Shown here: in pieces, positions 5,689 through 7,831 of the stretch | Position numbering within the stretch: position 1 is the stretch's first letter | How the letters are laid out: each line of letters starts with the position of its first letter | DNA from: Methyloglobulus sp. | GTDB taxonomy: Bacteria; Pseudomonadota; Gammaproteobacteria; Methylococcales; Methylomonadaceae | Assembly (NCBI GenBank): GCA_013140405.1 | Contig: JABFSV010000182.1 | Location: 1-7,831, forward strand | Direction of reading: 5' to 3' | DNA length: 7,831 nt | Made by a program: the position numbers and the translations under genes | Notes under the pieces: generated by a model | Database searches by the model: none | The model's input: the letters and a program-made list of their open reading frames with translations, nothing else | Told to the model about the DNA's origin: nothing

Positions 5689-5976
5689 ATGGCAGAAACA
5701 GTAGACGATTTAACCATCAATTACGAAGATGGCGGCATACAAACAGTTAAGGAATTGGACAAAAAAGTCCTGACCAAAGGCGCATGGGCCACATTATTGT
5801 TCCGTTATCAAGATTGGAACAACGCAAAAGGCGAATACGGCCCAGATAAATACACCATCCGCCGTTATCAAAAACAGAACGGCGAATATCGGCAAAAATC
5901 CAAGTTCAATATTTCTAGCAAAGACCAAGCCAAGAGTATTATTGAGGCTTTGTCGGGTTGGGTTGGGGAAGATTAA
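5689..5976 (+). CDS. Small conserved protein with PC4-like pattern, hypothetical
   Basis: This is a 95-residue, charged, cytosolic protein with no signal peptide or membrane segment. After a polar N-terminus (1-25) it has strands around K-G-A-W-A-T-L-L-F-R-Y (30-40) and K-Y-T-I-R-R-Y (54-60), a turn with N-G-E-Y (64-67), K-F-N-I-S-S (72-77), and a C-terminal helix from K-D-Q-A to L-S-G-W (78-91). The strand-strand-helix order and spacing of I-R-x-Y, G-E, K, I-S and Q resemble the single-stranded nucleic-acid-binding PC4 (YdbC-like) fold; this is my reading, not a demonstrated match. It begins 21 bases after the propeller stop with no terminator between, so it is probably co-transcribed, which is odd for a cytosolic protein behind two exported ones. 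The ribosome site (CAGGC, about 10 bases upstream) is weak. Confidence 0.75.
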   Translation: MAETVDDLTINYEDGGIQTVKELDKKVLTKGAWATLLFRYQDWNNAKGEYGPDKYTIRRYQKQNGEYRQKSKFNISSKDQAKSIIEALSGWVGED

Positions 5977-6041
5977 AGAAACTAAAGCACTCCATATTTT
6001 TAGTGGGTACTGAGGTATACTTCGTAAAAATTTGGTTTGTT

Positions 6042-6046
6042 GGAGG
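6042..6046 (+). promoter_or_regulatory. Ribosome binding site that sets the start of the lipoprotein gene
   Basis: A perfect GGAGG lies five bases before the ATG at 6052. It selects this ATG over an in-frame TTG at 6037 that would put five extra residues in front of the signal sequence and overlap the ribosome site. Confidence 0.8.
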
Positions 6047-6051
6047 TTGGA

Positions 6052-6462
6052 ATGCTCAGGTTTGCTCTAATTTTTCTGCCTTTCCTGGCGTTTAGTTGTT
6101 CAGGCGAACCTACCAAACGAAACAATCCTGAACAACGCTATGTCTCTGATGCAACGGACTGTTATCAAGCTGTAGAGCGTAAACAGCAGTTAAAAGTACC
6201 AATTGCTGGTGCAAAAGGCGTTATTTTATCTGTCACGACTATCGAAATTCCTCTCGGAAGTGATGCGGGTGCTTTTCGCCTGTGTATGAAACACAAAGGA
6301 CATCCAGTCAATGCTAGCAAAGCGAATCCTGACGATTACCTAAATGTTTCACGTACCTGTATGCAGGAAGCCAGGGATTCATTAAGCCCAAATGAAACTT
6401 ACGCAAATTGCGTGCAGCGCAGCAAAATTACCGTTGAAACAATCTCCCCAGACAAATTGTAA
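6052..6462 (+). CDS. Small probable lipoprotein with four conserved-looking cysteines, hypothetical
   Basis: This is a 136-residue protein starting at the ATG with the strong GGAGG site. Residues 1-15 form a short hydrophobic signal followed by Cys16 (F-L-A-F-S-C), a lipobox-like site; the Phe at -2 is unusual, so lipid modification is probable rather than certain. The mature protein has four further cysteines (C37, C78, C103, C120), enough for two disulfides. They sit in short helical contexts such as D-C-Y-Q-A-V, F-R-L-C-M-K and R-T-C-M-Q-E. I do not recognise the family. It follows the 95-residue gene by 75 bases. A TATACT at 6016-6021 could be a -10 box of its own promoter, but no good -35 is visible. 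It converges on ycgN. Confidence 0.68.
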   Translation: MLRFALIFLPFLAFSCSGEPTKRNNPEQRYVSDATDCYQAVERKQQLKVPIAGAKGVILSVTTIEIPLGSDAGAFRLCMKHKGHPVNASKANPDDYLNVSRTCMQEARDSLSPNETYANCVQRSKITVETISPDKL

Positions 6463-6502
6463 TTAAGCTGGACACAAGAAATGAGTGGCTTAAACGGCTG
6501 CT

Positions 6503-6524
6503 ACACTTAGCAGAAACTAAGTGT
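6503..6524. repeat. 8-bp inverted repeat between convergent genes
   Basis: ACACTTAG (6503-6510) and its exact reverse complement CTAAGTGT (6517-6524) enclose a 6-base loop. It lies 40 bases after the lipoprotein stop and 8 bases after the ycgN stop on the other strand. Neither side has a T tract, so it is not a canonical intrinsic terminator, though the position between converging genes suggests an end-of-transcript role. Confidence 0.55.
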
Positions 6525-6532
6525 CAATCTTG

Positions 6533-6961
6533 TTACTCCAACCACTCAATCACATGATCCTCTAAATCCTGGCCTTGCGATTCTGCTACCGCGAAACTTC
6601 TGATGGAAACGCCAGCGTCCGCTACACCGGTAGTTTTACCAGAAACCAAAGGATGCCAAGTGGGAAGCTCCTCACCTTCAGCCACCAAGCGGTAAGCGCA
6701 AGTTAAAGGCAACCAGCTAAATTCTGCAATATCGTGCTGCCTTAAATCAAGGCACTCAGGCACTATGCGGGTACGTTCAGGATAATTCTTGCAGCGACAG
6801 GTATTTAAATCTAACAGACGACAGGCAACATTGGTGTAGTAAACCTCGCCTGTGTCTTCATCTTCCAGCTTATGGAGACAACATTTTCCGCAACCGTCAC
6901 ATAAAGACTCCCATTCCTCATGGGTCATTTCAGATAATGTTTTGGTTTTCCAAAAACTCAT
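6533..6961 (-). CDS. ycgN: YcgN family cysteine cluster protein (UPF0260)
   Basis: This is a 142-residue protein, close to the usual length of about 150 for the family. It carries the family's N-terminal cysteine cluster C-D-G-C-G-K-C-C (residues 21-28), then A-C-R-L-L-D (46-51), C-R-C-K-N-Y-P-E-R (55-63), V-P-E-C-L (67-71) and L-P-L-T-C-A-Y-R (84-91). The nine cysteines suggest metal or iron-sulfur binding. The W-H-P-L-V-S-G motif at 102-108 is also typical. The function is not established, although the family is conserved across proteobacteria. The ATG at 6961 (minus strand) has an AGGT ribosome site about 8 bases upstream. It lies downstream of, and in the same direction as, tRNA-Ser. Confidence 0.93.
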   Translation of the reverse strand: MSFWKTKTLSEMTHEEWESLCDGCGKCCLHKLEDEDTGEVYYTNVACRLLDLNTCRCKNYPERTRIVPECLDLRQHDIAEFSWLPLTCAYRLVAEGEELPTWHPLVSGKTTGVADAGVSIRSFAVAESQGQDLEDHVIEWLE

Positions 6962-7060
6962 GCGCAGACCTGCCCAGAAAACCCAAAAAGTACTTTTTGA
7001 GACATATTAATTTAGCTTGTGGGATTGAGGGGGAGGAAACAACCGAATTGCGAAGTCCAG

Positions 7061-7089
7061 ATTAGAACTAAATAATCGCTAGTTCTAAT
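7061..7089. repeat. 10-bp perfect inverted repeat downstream of tRNA-Ser
   Basis: ATTAGAACTA (7061-7070) and its exact reverse complement TAGTTCTAAT (7080-7089) flank a 9-base centre. On the minus strand it lies 16 bases after the tRNA-Ser CCA and before ycgN. There is no T tract after it in either direction, so it is either a non-canonical terminator or processing hairpin, or an operator-like palindrome ahead of ycgN. Confidence 0.6.
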
Positions 7090-7105
7090 ATTATGGATGG
7101 ATATT

Positions 7106-7195
7106 TGGCGGAGAAGCAGGGATTCGAACCCTGGGAGGGGATAAACCCTCAACGGTTTTCAAGACCGCCGCATTCGACCGCTCTGCCACCTCTCC
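7106..7195 (-). tRNA. tRNA-Ser(TGA)
   Basis: This is a 90-base class II tRNA with encoded CCA (complement at 7106-7108). The acceptor GGAGAGG pairs with CTTCTCC (one G-U), the discriminator is G, the anticodon loop CTTGAAA gives anticodon TGA (complement at 7159-7161), and there is a long variable arm with GAGGG and CCCTC. The T arm is GGGTTCGAATCCC. It decodes UCA and related serine codons. Confidence 0.97.
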
Positions 7196-7205
7196 GAAGC
7201 CGCAT

Positions 7206-7233
7206 AGTTTAACCTAACGGCTCTAAAAATCAA
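7206..7233 (-). promoter_or_regulatory. Possible promoter of tRNA-Ser
   Basis: On the minus strand, TTGATT (7228-7233) and TAAACT (7206-7211) are separated by 16 bases, each matching the consensus at four of six positions. The -10 ends 10 bases before the tRNA, so the leader would be very short. The match is modest. Confidence 0.3.
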
Positions 7234-7316
7234 TTGAATATTAGCTTTTGACCGATCTATTTCATTAAAAGATCTCTTGAAACTGTGTATGAATTGCAAA
7301 GCAATGTCAGACAAAT

Positions 7317-7831
7317 CTACTGTGCCAAAACTTCCAAGCCCTCAGTGATTGAAATCTCCTGCTCTATGGGCTGCAATTCACGGGCCAGGGTCAACCCCGA
7401 AAAATCAAACAACTGCGTGTCTGCTAATTGCGAGGGTGCGACGTTTTGCAGACTGGTGAATATGGTTTCCAAGCGACCAGGAAACTGCCTATCCCAGGCT
7501 TTTAACATGACCTTCATGGCTTTTCTCTGGAGGTTTTCCTGTGAGCCGCAGAGATTACACGGAATGATGGGGTAATTCCTGAATGCGGAAAAACGCTCGA
7601 TATCTTTTTCGCGGCAATACGCCAGTGGGCGGATGACGATATTTTTTTTGTCGTCGCTGAGCAACTTGGGTGGCATGGCTTTAAGTTTGCCACCGTAAAA
7701 GATATTCAGAAAGAAAGTTTCCAGAATATCGTCGCGGTGATGCCCTAAGGCAATCTTGGTAATTCCATTAGCTTCTGCGTAACCATATAGCGTGCCACGC
7801 CGCAATCTTGAACACAGACCACAAGTGGTAG
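7317..7831 (-). CDS. ttcA: tRNA 2-thiocytidine biosynthesis protein TtcA, C-terminal part (cut by window edge)
   Basis: TtcA is a cytosolic, iron-sulfur-dependent ATP-pyrophosphatase-type enzyme that thiolates cytidine 32 in certain tRNAs. The window holds the last 171 residues or so of a protein of about 300; the N-terminal PP-loop (S-G-G-K-D-S) is beyond the right edge. Visible family signatures are [12 protein letters not shown] at the edge (cluster-binding C-x-x-C), [51 protein letters not shown] and L-F-D-F-S-G. The frame is open through the edge, so the TTG at 7805 is an internal Leu codon and not a start. No clear intrinsic terminator follows the TAG at 7319-7317. tRNA-Ser lies 121 bases downstream on the same strand. 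Confidence 0.96.
   Translation of the reverse strand, partial: TTCGLCSRLRRGTLYGYAEANGITKIALGHHRDDILETFFLNIFYGGKLKAMPPKLLSDDKKNIVIRPLAYCREKDIERFSAFRNYPIIPCNLCGSQENLQRKAMKVMLKAWDRQFPGRLETIFTSLQNVAPSQLADTQLFDFSGLTLARELQPIEQEISITEGLEVLAQ

Noticed and set aside
6037..6051. TTG start for the lipoprotein gene
   Set aside because: The GGAGG at 6042-6046 lies inside this extension and points to the ATG at 6052, which directly precedes the signal sequence.
7285..7575. Plus-strand open frame opposite ttcA
   Set aside because: ttcA on the minus strand is unmistakable by motifs, and the plus frame has no ribosome site or known pattern.

Overview
The window looks like chromosomal DNA of a gammaproteobacterium, most likely a methylotroph or methanotroph of the Methylococcales type. 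This rests on three things: a PedC-type ABC-2 permease, an exported MxaD-like SRPBCC protein and an exported YVTN seven-blade propeller, all typical companions of PQQ-dependent alcohol (methanol) dehydrogenases; gammaproteobacterial housekeeping genes (ycgN, ttcA); and the tRNA-Gly(GCC)-tRNA-Cys(GCA) order known from the enteric glyW-cysT-leuZ cluster. The genus is inference.

Layout. 1-857: the last 17 codons of a probable ABC ATPase, overlapping by ATGA with a six-helix permease gene. 944-2542: a GTG-started, 532-residue protein with a helical N-terminal domain and a PilZ-like beta-rich C-terminal domain. 2788-3270: a single-pass membrane protein of unknown function behind its own candidate promoter. 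3284-3604: a well-formed promoter, tRNA-Gly(GCC), an intrinsic terminator, tRNA-Cys(GCA) and a second terminator. 3619-3800: a decayed N-terminal piece of a P4-type tyrosine integrase directly downstream of tRNA-Cys, followed by about 270 bases with nothing recognisable. 4113-5976: a compact three-gene plus-strand unit (MxaD-like protein, beta-propeller, 95-residue small protein) behind a perfect -10 box. 6052-6462: a small probable lipoprotein with four further cysteines. 6533-7831: minus strand, ycgN, tRNA-Ser(TGA) and the 3' part of ttcA, which runs off the right edge.

How the genes fit together. The permease with its ATPase at the left edge, and the periplasmic MxaD-like and propeller proteins in the middle, probably serve the same PQQ-dependent periplasmic alcohol-oxidation system. 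They are separated by about 3.2 kb holding unrelated genes, two tRNAs and an integrase relic. That arrangement suggests a mobile element once used tRNA-Cys as its integration site and decayed, though no flanking att repeat is visible here. The right end is ordinary housekeeping DNA (tRNA and tRNA modification). I found no CRISPR array, intact mobile element or clearly new defence system. The least explained items are the integrase relic, the PC4-like 95-residue protein in the MxaD operon, and the PilZ-like 532-residue protein.
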